The notes beneath the pieces are model-generated. The model had not been told where the DNA came from and ran no database searches. It saw only the letters and a list, made by a program, of their open reading frames with translations. Of a stretch of DNA of 6,263 bases, positions 1 through 5,521 are shown one piece after another (positions within the stretch are counted from its first letter, which is position 1; every line of letters starts with the position of its first letter). The stretch comes from Pseudomonadota bacterium (GTDB taxonomy: Bacteria; Pseudomonadota; Alphaproteobacteria; Micropepsales; Micropepsaceae). A program made the position numbers and the translations under genes. Location of the stretch: positions 1-6,263 of the forward strand of contig JAEZBK010000133.1 in assembly GCA_023427355.1 (NCBI GenBank), in the 5' to 3' direction.

Positions 1-866
1 ACCACCTGCGCGATGGCGTTGGCGCCCTTCGGGCCGAAGGCCGCGCCCATCACATCGGCGGCGATGGTGCTGCTCTTGGAGAGGGCCTCATAGCCCACCG
101 CCTGCAGATAGATGAAGGCGACGGCGAAATAGAGCGCGGTGACAAGAAGGATGCTGATCACCAGCACCCGCACCATGTTGCGCTTGGCATCCTTCAGTTC
201 GGCCGACAGGTAGGCGCTTTCGTTCCAGCCGCCGAAGGTCAGCATGACGAAAACGACCGCCAGGCCGATCATGCCCGTGCCGCCGCCCGATGACGGCGCG
301 GGCACGGCGGGCGCGGCATTGCCGCCGCTCAGCACCAGCGTCAGGCCGGCCAGCAGGATCAGCACCAGCGCCGTCAGATCCATGCTGGTGAAGACCTTCT
401 GGGCCAGGGCGCCCTGAAAGGTGCCCGCCATGTTGATGGCGGTAAAGACGATGATGATGATGGCGGCATGGATGGCCGGGCCCAGTGCGCCCAGGGGCAG
501 CAGCGAGTTGGCATAGTCGCCATAGACGAAGGCCACCAGGGCGATCGAGCCGGTCTGGATCACGCTGCAGCGTGCCCAGGCGAACAGCAGCGCCAGTTTC
601 GTGCCATAGGCGCGGGAAAGGAAATTGTATTCGCCGCCCGCGCCGGGAAAGCGCCCCGCGAGTTCCGCGTAGCAAAGCGCGCCATTGAGGGCCAGAAGGC
701 CGCCGACCAGCCACAGCGCCAGGTAGTTGAAGCTGTTGCCCGCGAACAGGGCGACCTGGGACGGCATGGCGAAGATGCCGATGCCCACGACCATGCCCGT
801 GACCATGACAATGCCGTCGAACAGCGACAGCGTCTGGCGCGGCGCGGCAGTTTCCTCACGCGACAT
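1..866 (-). CDS. APC-superfamily amino acid permease, LAT-like (partial, C-terminus off left edge)
   Basis: Secondary transporter of the amino acid-polyamine-organocation superfamily, expected in the inner membrane. I translated it by hand: 288 residues are present, with no stop before the window edge. The N-terminus is a short hydrophilic tail followed by SLFDGIVMVTGMVVGIGIF (residues 14-32), the unwound first helix with the GxG substrate-binding motif. Further hydrophobic segments lie at about 47-66, 90-115, 130-147, 163-180, 198-213 and 234-256, so about seven of the usual twelve helices are visible. GGWNESAYLSAELKDAKRN (212-230) matches the helix 6 and following-loop signature of the LAT/cationic amino acid branch, where GGWN...EELK.P.RN is typical. 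The start is the ATG at 864-866, preceded by GGGGAAAG about seven bases upstream. Substrate is not predictable. A terminator-like hairpin in the 238-base gap to the GH43 gene argues for a separate transcript, so its position beside the glycosidases is probably incidental. Confidence 0.92.
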   Translation of the reverse strand, partial: MSREETAAPRQTLSLFDGIVMVTGMVVGIGIFAMPSQVALFAGNSFNYLALWLVGGLLALNGALCYAELAGRFPGAGGEYNFLSRAYGTKLALLFAWARCSVIQTGSIALVAFVYGDYANSLLPLGALGPAIHAAIIIIVFTAINMAGTFQGALAQKVFTSMDLTALVLILLAGLTLVLSGGNAAPAVPAPSSGGGTGMIGLAVVFVMLTFGGWNESAYLSAELKDAKRNMVRVLVISILLVTALYFAVAFIYLQAVGYEALSKSSTIAADVMGAAFGPKGANAIAQV

Positions 867-951
867 GAACGGCTTTCCCCACACATAACATCCTGCGCGG
901 TACACCGATGGCCGGGCCCGGGCTTATCGTTTTTGGATCAGGCGAATAGAA

Positions 952-970
952 GGCCCGCCGCCGGCAGGCC
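952..970 (-). other. GC-rich hairpin in the permease 5' leader region
   Basis: On the minus strand an 8-bp stem (one G-T wobble) closes a 3-base loop, GGCCTGCC-GGC-GGCGGGCC, and is followed by TTCTATT. It could be a second, weak terminator for the GH43 transcript or a structure in the permease leader. The T-tract is short and interrupted, so termination is doubtful. Confidence 0.3.
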
Positions 971-996
971 ATGGGGCCGCGGCAGCGACGGGCCGG

Positions 997-1026
997 ACTT
1001 TGCCGCAGCCCCAGCCGGTCTGTCAA
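997..1026 (-). promoter_or_regulatory. Possible sigma-70-type promoter for the permease
   Basis: On the minus strand there is a perfect TTGACA (1021-1026), an 18-base spacer and a weak CAAAGT -10 (997-1002, three of six matches). It lies about 130 bases above the permease start and directly downstream of the terminator-like hairpin. The perfect -35 is the only strong part, so this is tentative. Confidence 0.25.
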
Positions 1027-1028
1027 AA

Positions 1029-1089
1029 CAGGCAAAAATGGGGCGGCGCGGCCAACCCCATGTCCGTCAGCATGCTGTCAGGCAAAAAT
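1029..1089. repeat. Spaced 11-bp direct repeat between GH43 and permease genes
   Basis: CAGGCAAAAAT occurs at 1029-1039 and again at 1079-1089, exactly 50 bases apart (about five helical turns). Each copy is preceded by CTGTCA (at 1019-1024 and 1075-1080; in the second the motifs overlap by two bases). A perfect 10-bp palindrome, CAGCATGCTG (1068-1077), touches the second copy. The helical phasing would suit a dimeric or looping regulator of the permease. No protein is identified, and one copy also supplies the T-tract of the proposed GH43 terminator. Confidence 0.35.
1034..1059 (-). terminator. Likely intrinsic terminator of the GH51-GH43 operon
   Basis: About 45 bases after the GH43 stop codon the minus strand reads GGGG-TT-GGC, loop CGC, GCC-G-CCCC, then ATTTTTG. 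The stem has seven G-C pairs with a small internal loop, and five T residues follow one base later. This is the arrangement of a Rho-independent terminator pointing away from the GH43 gene. The imperfect stem lowers confidence. Confidence 0.45.
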
Positions 1090-1104
1090 ATGACTTTTCG
1101 CGGC

Positions 1105-3120
1105 CTACGGCGCCCATACAAACCGCGAGCCATCCTTGCCATCCGACTGCGGTCCAGGGCTGTCGGCCAGGACCGCGCCACTCTGCGGATCAATGCGCAG
1201 ATAGCGGTTGGTGACCAGCGACATCAGGATCGTCTCACCGGTCGGCGTCTCGCTCCACTGGAAGGCTTGCGACGGTCCATCGAAACGGGACGTGTTCAGG
1301 CCGACCGACCCATTGGCGGAAACGGTGAGATAGCCTTCCGCGCCCTTCAGGGCTGCACGGCCCAGCTTGCGATCCTCGACGGTAAAGCTGCCGGGCGCGC
1401 CCCGCGTCGCGGCCGCGGTCAGTCCCGTCAGCAGTTTGCCCGTCAGCGGCATGAAGGAGGTCAGGGTAATGGCCTTCCCATAGGGTATGCCGTGCATCAG
1501 CCCGTGGGGATTTGGCTCCAGAACCCGGAATGAATCGAAGTCGGCATGACCGCCCACGGCACCCTTGCCGTTGTACGCGAACAGCTCATAGCGCACACCC
1601 TGGAAGGACTTCAGCGAATAGACCATGGCGAATTCGCCGCCGATGGGCGTGTAGGTCTTTCCGTCCAGCGAATAGGAGAAGCGGGCCTTTTCGGTGAGAT
1701 AATCGGCATCGGCGCGCAGCCAGATGCGATTCTGGCTCAGCTTCTGCCGCGCGGTCTGCTTGTTGTGCGCCTCAAACTGGGCCACGAACAGACCTTCATC
1801 CGTACGCTCGACGCCCACCCAGGCCTCGTTGGAAATAAAGAGCGACAGGCCCGCCACATCGCCCGGCTTCAGGCCGGACGCATCCAGCACCGTGATGGGC
1901 GAGGAACGCGGCCCCATGGCGCGCTGGGTCAGCTTGTTGCGCGCGCTCCACAGGTCCGCGGCAGGCAAGGCATTGATGCGCAGATAACCGGGACGCGCCT
2001 TCAGCGACCAGGCGGTGTCGAGCGGCACATGACTCCACTGCCAGGCATTGACGAGGCGTCCGCTGAAATCATCGTTGCGCACATAGGGTGCCGAGGGCTT
2101 TTCGACATGGCCCGTGTCGGGCTTGACCCAGGTGCGCGGATTGCGGCCCAGATTGCCGGGCAGGCCGAAATAGGGCCAGCCATTTTGCCAGGTGATCGGC
2201 GAGATCGCGGTCAGCCGCCCGACGGAATTGTAGTCCATCATCGAGAAGCCCCACCACTCGCCGGTCTGGGTCTGCACGATGCCGCCCTGGTGCAGCGACA
2301 CACGTCCGCGCGGCTCGTAATTGGGCGGCGTGACCTGCCCGCCGCGCCCCATGCGATAGCCTTCGTTCAGGCCGAAATCCTCGCCTTCGCTGATGTCGAG
2401 ATTGACTTCATATGGCCCCTCCAGCCTGTCGGCGCGCGCCGTGGGCAGGCGCATGCGGCCCTGGAACCAGGCGCTGGTGAGATAGTATTTGCCGTTGATC
2501 TTGTAGGCATGCACCCCCTCGCCCATGCCGGACTTCGGCGGAATGATTTCCTTCTCGCTGCCGGGCACCGTGTCGAGCAGGTCGGGCGTGAGCTGGGCCA
2601 TGCGGATGCCCTGATAGCCCCAGACGGCATAGGCGGTACCGTCATCCTCGAACAGCACGGAAATGTCGTGCATGTTCTTCTTCATGCTCTGGCGCTTCCA
2701 CGGCCCCGCCGGATTGGTGGCGGTGAAAAGCTGCGTCGTCTGACCGTTGACGTTGCTGAAGATGTAGAAGGTGCCCTTGTGATAGCGGAAGCTGGGCGCC
2801 CAGATGCCGCGGCCATATTCGCCCTTGCCGTCCTCCAGCCGGAAGCTGGGCGCAAGATCCAGCTTGTCCAGCGCATAGGTCAGCAGCTTCCAATTCACCA
2901 GATCCTTTGACGCCAGGATCGGCAGACCCGGCATGGAATGCATGGTCGTGCCGGTCATGTAGAAGGTATCTCCGACCCGGATCAGGTCCGGATCGGAGAA
3001 TTCGTCATACAGGATCGGATTGGTGAAGGTGCCGTTGCCGTTGTCCGGCCGCCAGGTCTGGGCCAGCGCGGCGCCGCCCAGGCTCGCCGCCAGAACGACG
3101 GCAGCAAGCATCTTCTTCAT
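1105..3120 (-). CDS. Exported GH43 glycoside hydrolase with concanavalin-like and beta-trefoil domains
   Basis: A 671-residue secreted enzyme for arabinose- or xylose-containing polysaccharide, either alpha-L-arabinofuranosidase or beta-xylosidase. I chose the ATG at 3118-3120 because it begins a clean signal peptide (MKK, hydrophobic core, ALA-Q cleavage near residue 20). Reading 60 codons further upstream would only run through the preceding gene in another frame. The GH43 five-bladed propeller spans about 32-335. By comparison with characterised members, Asp43 (SDPD) is the general base, Asp152 (HDISVLFEDDG) the pKa modulator and Glu201 (GEGVHAYK) the general acid, so the triad is complete. 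Residues about 350-535 resemble the C-terminal concanavalin A-like module of GH43 beta-xylosidases (CBM91 type). The last 120 residues look like a beta-trefoil of three repeats, each ending in F-x-V/W (579-581, 620-622, 667-669). Exact specificity cannot be read by eye. It starts four bases after the GH51 stop and is surely co-transcribed. Confidence 0.93.
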   Translation of the reverse strand: MKKMLAAVVLAASLGGAALAQTWRPDNGNGTFTNPILYDEFSDPDLIRVGDTFYMTGTTMHSMPGLPILASKDLVNWKLLTYALDKLDLAPSFRLEDGKGEYGRGIWAPSFRYHKGTFYIFSNVNGQTTQLFTATNPAGPWKRQSMKKNMHDISVLFEDDGTAYAVWGYQGIRMAQLTPDLLDTVPGSEKEIIPPKSGMGEGVHAYKINGKYYLTSAWFQGRMRLPTARADRLEGPYEVNLDISEGEDFGLNEGYRMGRGGQVTPPNYEPRGRVSLHQGGIVQTQTGEWWGFSMMDYNSVGRLTAISPITWQNGWPYFGLPGNLGRNPRTWVKPDTGHVEKPSAPYVRNDDFSGRLVNAWQWSHVPLDTAWSLKARPGYLRINALPAADLWSARNKLTQRAMGPRSSPITVLDASGLKPGDVAGLSLFISNEAWVGVERTDEGLFVAQFEAHNKQTARQKLSQNRIWLRADADYLTEKARFSYSLDGKTYTPIGGEFAMVYSLKSFQGVRYELFAYNGKGAVGGHADFDSFRVLEPNPHGLMHGIPYGKAITLTSFMPLTGKLLTGLTAAATRGAPGSFTVEDRKLGRAALKGAEGYLTVSANGSVGLNTSRFDGPSQAFQWSETPTGETILMSLVTNRYLRIDPQSGAVLADSPGPQSDGKDGSRFVWAP

Positions 3121-3124
3121 CGTC

Positions 3125-3131
3125 CTACTCC
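3125..3131 (-). promoter_or_regulatory. GH43 ribosome binding site overlapping the GH51 stop
   Basis: The GGAG at 3128-3131 (minus strand) lies seven bases above the GH43 ATG and is formed by the last codons of the GH51 gene (GTG GAG TAG). A second AGGA sits two bases above the ATG, too close to be ideal. This geometry fits translational coupling, with ribosomes finishing GH51 re-initiating on GH43, and it supports the chosen GH43 start. Confidence 0.6.
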
Positions 3132-4720
3132 ACCGCCACGACGGCCACGCCCATGGCGGGCATCTGGAACACCGCCCGGCCGCCTTCGAAGCTGCCGCTG
3201 AAAGGCCGGGGCACCAGCGCATTGGGGTTGTCGAACGTGTTGTGCGCGTCCATCCGGTCTGACACCAGGATGCGGCCGCTTGCGGTCTTGCCCTGCACAT
3301 TGGTGCGCACCGTCACCGCGCGGTGCGGATCGGTGTTGACGATGGCGAGATACATCTTGCCGTCCTTGCCCCTGGCCGCCGATACGTCAATCTGCGGCAG
3401 GGTGATGCCGCCATGGCGATACTCCGCTTTCGAAACCGCCGCCGGATACGGCGTCGCTTCCATGAAGGGCTTGTACATCTCGAAGGCATGATAGGTCGGC
3501 GTCAGGATCATCTTCTCCTTGTCGGTGAGGATGACGGCCTGCAGCACGTTTATCATCTGGGCGATGTTCGCCATCTTGATGCGGTCGGTATAGCGGTGGA
3601 ACATGTTGAAGCTGAGCGCGGCGACATGGGCGTCGCGCAAGCTGTTCTGCTGGTAGAGGAAGCCCGGCGTCGAGCCCGGCTCGGGCTGGTACCAGGCGCC
3701 CCATTCATCCACATAGAGCGCGGTCTGCTTCTTGGGGTCATGGCGATCCATGATCGCGATCACGTCCTTGAGCTGGCGGTCCAGGTCGAGCGTGTAGTGA
3801 AGCTGCTTCGCCCAATCCTCCTCGGTGAAACCCGTGGCCGGGCCCTTGGGGCCCAGGTCGGGCGGCATGGCGTAATAGTGATAGCTCAGCGCCTGGATAT
3901 AACCGTCGAATGTGGGTCCGCCATTCTTCATCATCTCCTCGGTGAAGGCCTTGTAGTCGTGCCACTTGTCGAGGTTGCCCGATGCGCCGCTGGCGACCTT
4001 GATCATGCCCATTTCGCGCGGAGCATTGACGAACGCCATGTAGCGGGCGTTGGCGGCGGCGGCGGCTTCGGGGCGCATGTTGCCGCCGCAGCCCCAGGTC
4101 TCGTTGCCGATGCCCCAGTATTTCAGGTTCCAGGGCTTTTCGCGGCCATTCTTGCGCCGCTCATTGGCCAGCGTCGCATTCTCGGCCGAGGTGATGTACT
4201 CGACCCACTGCGACATCTCATAGGGCGAGAGCGAGCCGATATTGCCGGAGACATACGCCTCTGCCCCCACCAGTTCGGCGAAATCCATGAATTCATGCGT
4301 GCCGAAGGCGTTGTTGTCGGTCACGCCGCCCCAATGGACGTTGATGCGGGTGGGGCGCTTCTCGCGCGGGCCGATGCCGTCGCGCCAGTCATACAGGTCG
4401 GCGAAGCAGCCGCCCGGCCAGCGGATCACTGGCACCTCCAGCGTCTTCAGCGCGTTGACCACATCGGTGCGATAGCCGCGGATATTGGGAATCTTGCTGT
4501 TCGGCCCGACCCAGATGCCTTCATAGATGCCGCGCCCCAGATGTTCGGCGAAATGGCCATAGATCTGCCGCGCGATGGGTTCGCCCGGCCGCGACATGTC
4601 CACCGTGACGTCCACGCTGGCGGTCGCACTGGCGGCAGGGGCGTTGGCGCCGTTCTGCGCGATGGCTGCACCGCCGGCCAAGGCCGCCAGCAAGAATCCT
4701 GCACTTGCGAGTTTGCGCAT
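3125..4720 (-). CDS. Exported GH51 alpha-L-arabinofuranosidase
   Basis: Releases terminal alpha-L-arabinofuranose from arabinan, arabinoxylan or their oligosaccharides with retention of configuration. The 531-residue product has a signal peptide (MRK, hydrophobic core, AIAQ near residue 22), then an Ala-rich linker. The TIM barrel starts near 35 with IYGHFAEHLGRGIYEG, a GH51 hallmark, followed by IRWPGGCFADLYDWRDGIG (99-117). Glu207 in WGIGNETWG is the acid/base and Glu339 in YVDEWGAWY is the nucleophile, so both catalytic residues are present. The C-terminal beta-sandwich ends at AVVAVE. Family members are usually about 500 residues and many are cytoplasmic, so the signal peptide points to periplasmic or extracellular work on polymer or long oligomers. 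The ATG at 4718-4720 has an AGGGGG about eight bases upstream. It is the first gene of the pair with GH43. Upstream (4721-4793) I see only a poor promoter: a TATAAA-like box on the minus strand near 4759-4764 without a good -35, and no recognisable sugar-regulator operator. Confidence 0.96.
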   Translation of the reverse strand: MRKLASAGFLLAALAGGAAIAQNGANAPAASATASVDVTVDMSRPGEPIARQIYGHFAEHLGRGIYEGIWVGPNSKIPNIRGYRTDVVNALKTLEVPVIRWPGGCFADLYDWRDGIGPREKRPTRINVHWGGVTDNNAFGTHEFMDFAELVGAEAYVSGNIGSLSPYEMSQWVEYITSAENATLANERRKNGREKPWNLKYWGIGNETWGCGGNMRPEAAAAANARYMAFVNAPREMGMIKVASGASGNLDKWHDYKAFTEEMMKNGGPTFDGYIQALSYHYYAMPPDLGPKGPATGFTEEDWAKQLHYTLDLDRQLKDVIAIMDRHDPKKQTALYVDEWGAWYQPEPGSTPGFLYQQNSLRDAHVAALSFNMFHRYTDRIKMANIAQMINVLQAVILTDKEKMILTPTYHAFEMYKPFMEATPYPAAVSKAEYRHGGITLPQIDVSAARGKDGKMYLAIVNTDPHRAVTVRTNVQGKTASGRILVSDRMDAHNTFDNPNALVPRPFSGSFEGGRAVFQMPAMGVAVVAVE

Positions 4721-4793
4721 ATCCCGTCCCCCTGCCCTGAACGCCTTGCCGGCGCCGCTTTATAACTCAGACAATAGGCCAAAGGCTGCGGAC

Positions 4794-4822
4794 TTGAAAG
4801 CCTCCCCGCGCCATCCCACAAT
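4794..4822 (+). promoter_or_regulatory. Sigma-70-type promoter for the rnk-like transcription unit
   Basis: TTGAAA (4794-4799, five of six matches) and CACAAT (4817-4822, four of six) are separated by exactly 17 bases. The expected start point is about 4829, the A of the first ATG of the 19-codon leader ORF, which would make that ORF leaderless. A weaker tandem candidate, TTGCCG (4746-4751) and GACAAT (4770-4775) with an 18-base spacer, lies upstream. The heptamer ACAATAG is shared by the two (4771-4777 and 4818-4824). Confidence 0.45.
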
Positions 4823-4828
4823 AGAGCC

Positions 4829-4888
4829 ATGATGACGTTCGTTCCCCGCCAGACCATCCGGGCGAGCCGCACCCACGCAGGCTCCTGA
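4829..4888 (+). CDS. Candidate 19-codon leader peptide ORF upstream of rnk-like gene
   Basis: An open frame begins with two consecutive ATG codons (4829 and 4832), encodes 19 residues ending in RTHAGS, and stops with TGA at 4886-4888. It lies at the predicted transcription start, so it would be translated leaderlessly; a weak AGAG before the ATG is the only alternative ribosome site. A strong hairpin begins at the base after the stop, and the last sense codons (GGC TCC) are complementary to the 3' arm of the downstream terminator. The peptide resembles nothing I recognise and has no run of one amino acid, so a stalling signal is not obvious. It may be a regulatory leader rather than a functional protein, or simply chance. 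Confidence 0.4.
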   Translation: MMTFVPRQTIRASRTHAGS

Positions 4889-4916
4889 CCGGGCGCGCCT
4901 TCACGGCCGCGCCCGG
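4889..4916 (+). other. Strong hairpin immediately after the leader ORF stop
   Basis: A perfect 9-bp G/C stem, CCGGGCGCG (4889-4897) with CGCGCCCGG (4908-4916), closes a 10-base loop. It is followed by AACGTCATTTTCCTTTT, which is T-rich but interrupted, so this is at best a weak terminator; a pausing or switch role is as likely. Confidence 0.6.
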
Positions 4917-4944
4917 AACGTCATTTTCCTTTTCCCGCACCCAC

Positions 4945-4968
4945 GCTCCGCAAGACGGAGCCTTTTTT
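4945..4968 (+). terminator. Intrinsic terminator just upstream of the rnk-like gene
   Basis: GCTCCG (4945-4950), loop CAAGA, CGGAGC (4956-4961), one C, then six T residues and CTTTT. The 6-bp stem is perfect and the U-tract sits directly after it. It reads only on the plus strand; the other strand has no T-tract. It ends only about six bases before the ribosome binding site of the gene at 4984, and there is no upstream plus-strand gene other than the 19-codon ORF, so it most likely acts within the leader. Confidence 0.75.
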
Positions 4969-4983
4969 CTTTTGGAGATCGCC

Positions 4984-5364
4984 ATGACCGCCAACCAGCC
5001 CGCCATCCGTATCCTGGCCGCCGATTATGACCGCCTGGTCGCGCTGGCCGAAAGCGCCGCCGCCGCCCGCGCGCCCCAGACCGCGTCCTTCCTGCAGGGC
5101 GAACTGGACCGCGCGCACCTTGTCGGCCATGCGGGCGTGGCCGCGGTGCAGATGGGATCGCGCGTGCGCTATCGCGACCATGGCAGCGAGCGGGTGAACG
5201 AAGTGCGGCTGGTCTATCCCACCGAAGCCGATATCGCGCAGGGACGCGTGTCGGTGCTGTCGCCGGTGGGCGCGGCGCTGATCGGGCTGGAGGAAGGCGC
5301 CAGCATTTCGTGGCGCGACAATGCCGGGCAGGAAAAGACGCTGACGGTGCTGGAAGTGGACTGA
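4984..5364 (+). CDS. rnk: Rnk-like protein with GreA/GreB C-terminal domain (nucleoside diphosphate kinase regulator)
   Basis: A 126-residue member of the Rnk/GreA-C-domain family, cytoplasmic proteins that enter the RNA polymerase secondary channel; in E. coli, Rnk is named as regulator of nucleoside diphosphate kinase and is about 136 residues. Residues 1-50 form the short helical part (ILAADYDRLVALAES). Residues 54-126 are the FKBP-like GreA/B C-terminal domain: VQMGSRVRYRD, then EVRLVYPTEADIAQGRVSVLSPVGAALIG (74-102) with the family's SVLSPxGxALIG signature, then TVLEVD at the end. The long GreA coiled coil with its acidic tip is absent, so transcript cleavage activity is not expected. 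I start at the ATG at 4984 because GGAG at 4974-4977 lies six bases upstream; a TTG four codons earlier overlaps that site. The gene stands alone on the plus strand behind a terminator-bearing leader, which suggests its expression is controlled by attenuation. Confidence 0.9.
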   Translation: MTANQPAIRILAADYDRLVALAESAAAARAPQTASFLQGELDRAHLVGHAGVAAVQMGSRVRYRDHGSERVNEVRLVYPTEADIAQGRVSVLSPVGAALIGLEEGASISWRDNAGQEKTLTVLEVD

Positions 5365-5411
5365 AGCCCCAGGGCCTGCCATCCAAGCCCAGCGCGCCGC
5401 CGGGCGGAAGC

Positions 5412-5438
5412 TGGTGGGTGATGGTGGGCCGAACCGAA
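5412..5438 (-). repeat. Degenerate second copy of the tRNA-Lys 3' end
   Basis: On the plus strand the first 12 bases, TGGTGGGTGATG, are identical to the 3' end of the tRNA-Lys fragment that begins at 5522. Then GGG and CGAACC match at nearly the same spacing, with one base missing and two or three changed. The T-stem no longer pairs, so this is not a working tRNA end. It looks like a decayed attachment-site copy or tRNA remnant, 110 bases from the better copy. Coincidence is possible but unlikely for a 12-base match this close by. Confidence 0.5.
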
Positions 5439-5444
5439 AGCCGC

Positions 5445-5480
5445 GTCTCACGAATGGTTCCGTGAACCGTTCGTGGAGAC
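5445..5480. repeat. Long imperfect inverted repeat (16-bp stem, 3-base loop)
   Basis: GTCTCACGAATGGTTC (5445-5460), loop CGT, and GAACCGTTCGTGGAGAC (5464-5480) form sixteen pairs with a single bulged G and one G-T wobble. Neither strand has a following T-tract, so it is not a standard terminator. It lies between the two tRNA-Lys 3'-end copies. It may be a 3' processing or stabilising structure of the rnk-like mRNA, a protein-binding palindrome, or a remnant of a mobile palindromic element. Confidence 0.7.
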
Positions 5481-5484
5481 GAAC

Positions 5485-5505
5485 GCCGCAAGCCTTGCGT
5501 GCGGC
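5485..5505. repeat. Second, smaller inverted repeat
   Basis: GCCGCA (5485-5490) pairs with TGCGGC (5500-5505). An overlapping alternative, CGCAA with TTGCG (5487-5491 and 5495-5499), competes with it. It follows the larger inverted repeat by four bases. No T-tract follows on the plus strand. Confidence 0.45.
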
Positions 5506-5521
5506 CAGGCAAAAGGGAGAT

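Larger units (their letters stand above)
4829..4983 (+). promoter_or_regulatory. Candidate transcription attenuator / structured 5' leader of the rnk-like gene
   Basis: The predicted leader contains several mutually exclusive pairings that I can see directly. The segment ATGACGTTC (4832-4840) is perfectly complementary to 4916-4924, enclosing the leader ORF. CCGGGCG (4858-4864) copies the 5' arm of the hairpin at 4889-4916 and could replace it. GGCTCC (4880-4885) copies the 5' arm of the terminator and could pair with GGAGCC (4957-4962), preventing termination. A 12-base direct repeat, CCGCACCCACGC, lies at 4867-4878 and 4935-4946, so the region before the terminator is largely duplicated inside the ORF. 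A ribosome ending at the TGA would cover the antiterminator arm. Established parallel: E. coli greA, a relative of rnk, has a terminated leader (GraL). The signal sensed, and function itself, are inference. Confidence 0.45.

Noticed and set aside
88..886. Two minus-strand frames overlapping the permease (88-714 and 560-886)
   Set aside because: They are out of frame with the transmembrane protein read from 866 and give Arg/Gly-rich translations without membrane segments.
912..921. Palindrome CCGGGCCCGG upstream of the permease as an operator
   Set aside because: Ten-base GC palindromes are common in such DNA, and nothing else supports a binding site.
468..1214. A 248-codon plus-strand frame across the permease start
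   Set aside because: It runs antisense through the permease and its intergenic region, without a ribosome site or domain.
1546..2910. A 454-codon plus-strand open frame
   Set aside because: It lies antisense to the GH43 gene, whose catalytic residues and domains are clear. Long antisense frames are expected in GC-rich coding DNA, and the translation has no recognisable domain.
3121..3300. N-terminal extension of GH43 to an upstream ATG at 3300
   Set aside because: The extension overlaps the end of GH51 in another frame and would bury the signal peptide that starts at 3120.
3323..4765. A 480-codon plus-strand open frame
   Set aside because: Antisense to GH51, which carries both catalytic glutamates. 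The translation is low-complexity, dominated by Arg, His, Gly and Ala, and resembles no family.
4901..5512. Minus-strand frames of 203 and 176 codons opposite the rnk-like gene
   Set aside because: Antisense shadows; the plus strand encodes a full GreA-C domain with a good ribosome site.
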